NCBI RefSeq assembly: GCF_020165195.1
Contig: NZ_JAIUHR010000008.1
Coordinates: 62,001-126,000 of the forward strand
DNA from: Mesorhizobium sp. CA14
GTDB lineage: Bacteria; Pseudomonadota; Alphaproteobacteria; Rhizobiales; Rhizobiaceae
Direction of reading: 5' to 3'
DNA: 64,000 nucleotides
In this document: positions 63,791-64,000 of the stretch, in pieces
Layout: each line of letters starts with the position of its first letter
How positions within the stretch are numbered: position 1 is the first letter of the stretch
The notes under the pieces: model-generated
The model's database searches: none
Seen by the model: only the letters and a program-made list of their open reading frames with translations
Told to the model about the DNA's origin: nothing
Translations under genes and position numbers: made by a program

Positions 63791-64000
63791 ATGGCCGTCG
63801 ACATGACGACAACGATCCCGGTTGGCGCCAATCAGGCCAGCCAGAAGACCTCAAAGACGGCGGTGGATTACCAGTCATTCCTGAAGCTCCTGATCGCCGA
63901 GATGAAGAACCAGGATCCGACCAAGCCGATGGATTCCACGCAATATGTCGCCCAGCTCGCAACCTTCTCCCAGGTCGAGCAATCGGTGCAGACCAACACC
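63791..64000 (+). CDS. flgD: Hook-cap protein FlgD (partial, cut by window end)
   Basis: The first 70 codons of FlgD, beginning one nt after the flbT stop. The family core VDYQSFLKLLIAEMKNQDPT then KPMDSTQYVAQLATFSQVEQ is diagnostic. Hook-cap scaffold for FlgE assembly; the rest lies beyond the window. Confidence 0.93.
   Translation, partial: MAVDMTTTIPVGANQASQKTSKTAVDYQSFLKLLIAEMKNQDPTKPMDSTQYVAQLATFSQVEQSVQTNT

Noticed and set aside
1..64000. Prophage, integrative element, CRISPR or insertion sequences
   Set aside because: No integrase, transposase, Cas gene, regular spacer array or attachment-site tRNA was seen on either strand.

Overview
The window is GC-rich chromosomal DNA from a Hyphomicrobiales (Rhizobiales) alphaproteobacterium, most likely Mesorhizobium or a close Phyllobacteriaceae relative. 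The main evidence is the rhizobial flagellar island in the right half, with VisN/VisR, MotC, MotD and MotE, the Rem/FtcR regulator, FlaF/FlbT and adjacent flagellins in nearly the order known from Sinorhizobium meliloti. I see no tRNA, rRNA, CRISPR array, insertion sequence or prophage.

Left part (1-20.6 kb), ordinary chromosome with small operons. It holds a MalK/UgpC-type sugar ABC ATPase; an ALDH7/AmaB-type aldehyde dehydrogenase; an ECF sigma factor with a C-terminal TPR-like extension, coupled to a DGPF/YCII protein (ECF42 arrangement); a poxvirus-type topoisomerase IB; two family-2 glycosyltransferases followed by a tiny basic ORF; and an operon of two transglutaminases around a circularly permuted ATP-grasp/alpha-E fusion. 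An unrecognised, lower-GC orphan gene (14.8-15.9 kb), gcdH with a divergent LysR regulator, and tex complete this part.

Middle part (20.7-30.9 kb), a probable polyamine or acyl-polyamine uptake and breakdown locus. It has a PotFGHI-like ABC transporter with the ATPase first, two class-C beta-lactamase-fold hydrolases, a YtcJ-type amidohydrolase, a TetR regulator and an acetylpolyamine-amidohydrolase-family deacetylase, closed by a strong terminator.

Right part (31-64 kb), the flagellar island. visN-visR come first. On the minus strand lies motA-fliM-fliN-fliG-flhB plus one unrecognised ORF. On the plus strand come DUF1217-flgF-fliI-orf, flgBC-fliE-flgGAI-motE-flgH-fliLP, flaA, flaB, fliF-fliH-like-motBCD-lytic transglycosylase, rem/ftcR, and flgEKL-flaF-flbT-flgD, the last cut by the window edge. 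VisNR is expected to activate rem, and Rem the structural operons.

The most striking regulatory signal is a repeated element, CAAG-N7-CAAG-N10-(TA-rich -10 box), before all seven structural flagellar transcription units (motA, DUF1217, flgB, flaA, flaB, fliF, flgE); I did not find it before visN or rem. It looks like an OmpR-type 11-bp direct repeat and is a good candidate for the Rem/FtcR binding site. Both flagellin leaders are predicted to be about 155 nt long, and each carries a hairpin ending about 35 nt before the start codon, which suggests a post-transcriptional target for FlbT/FlaF.
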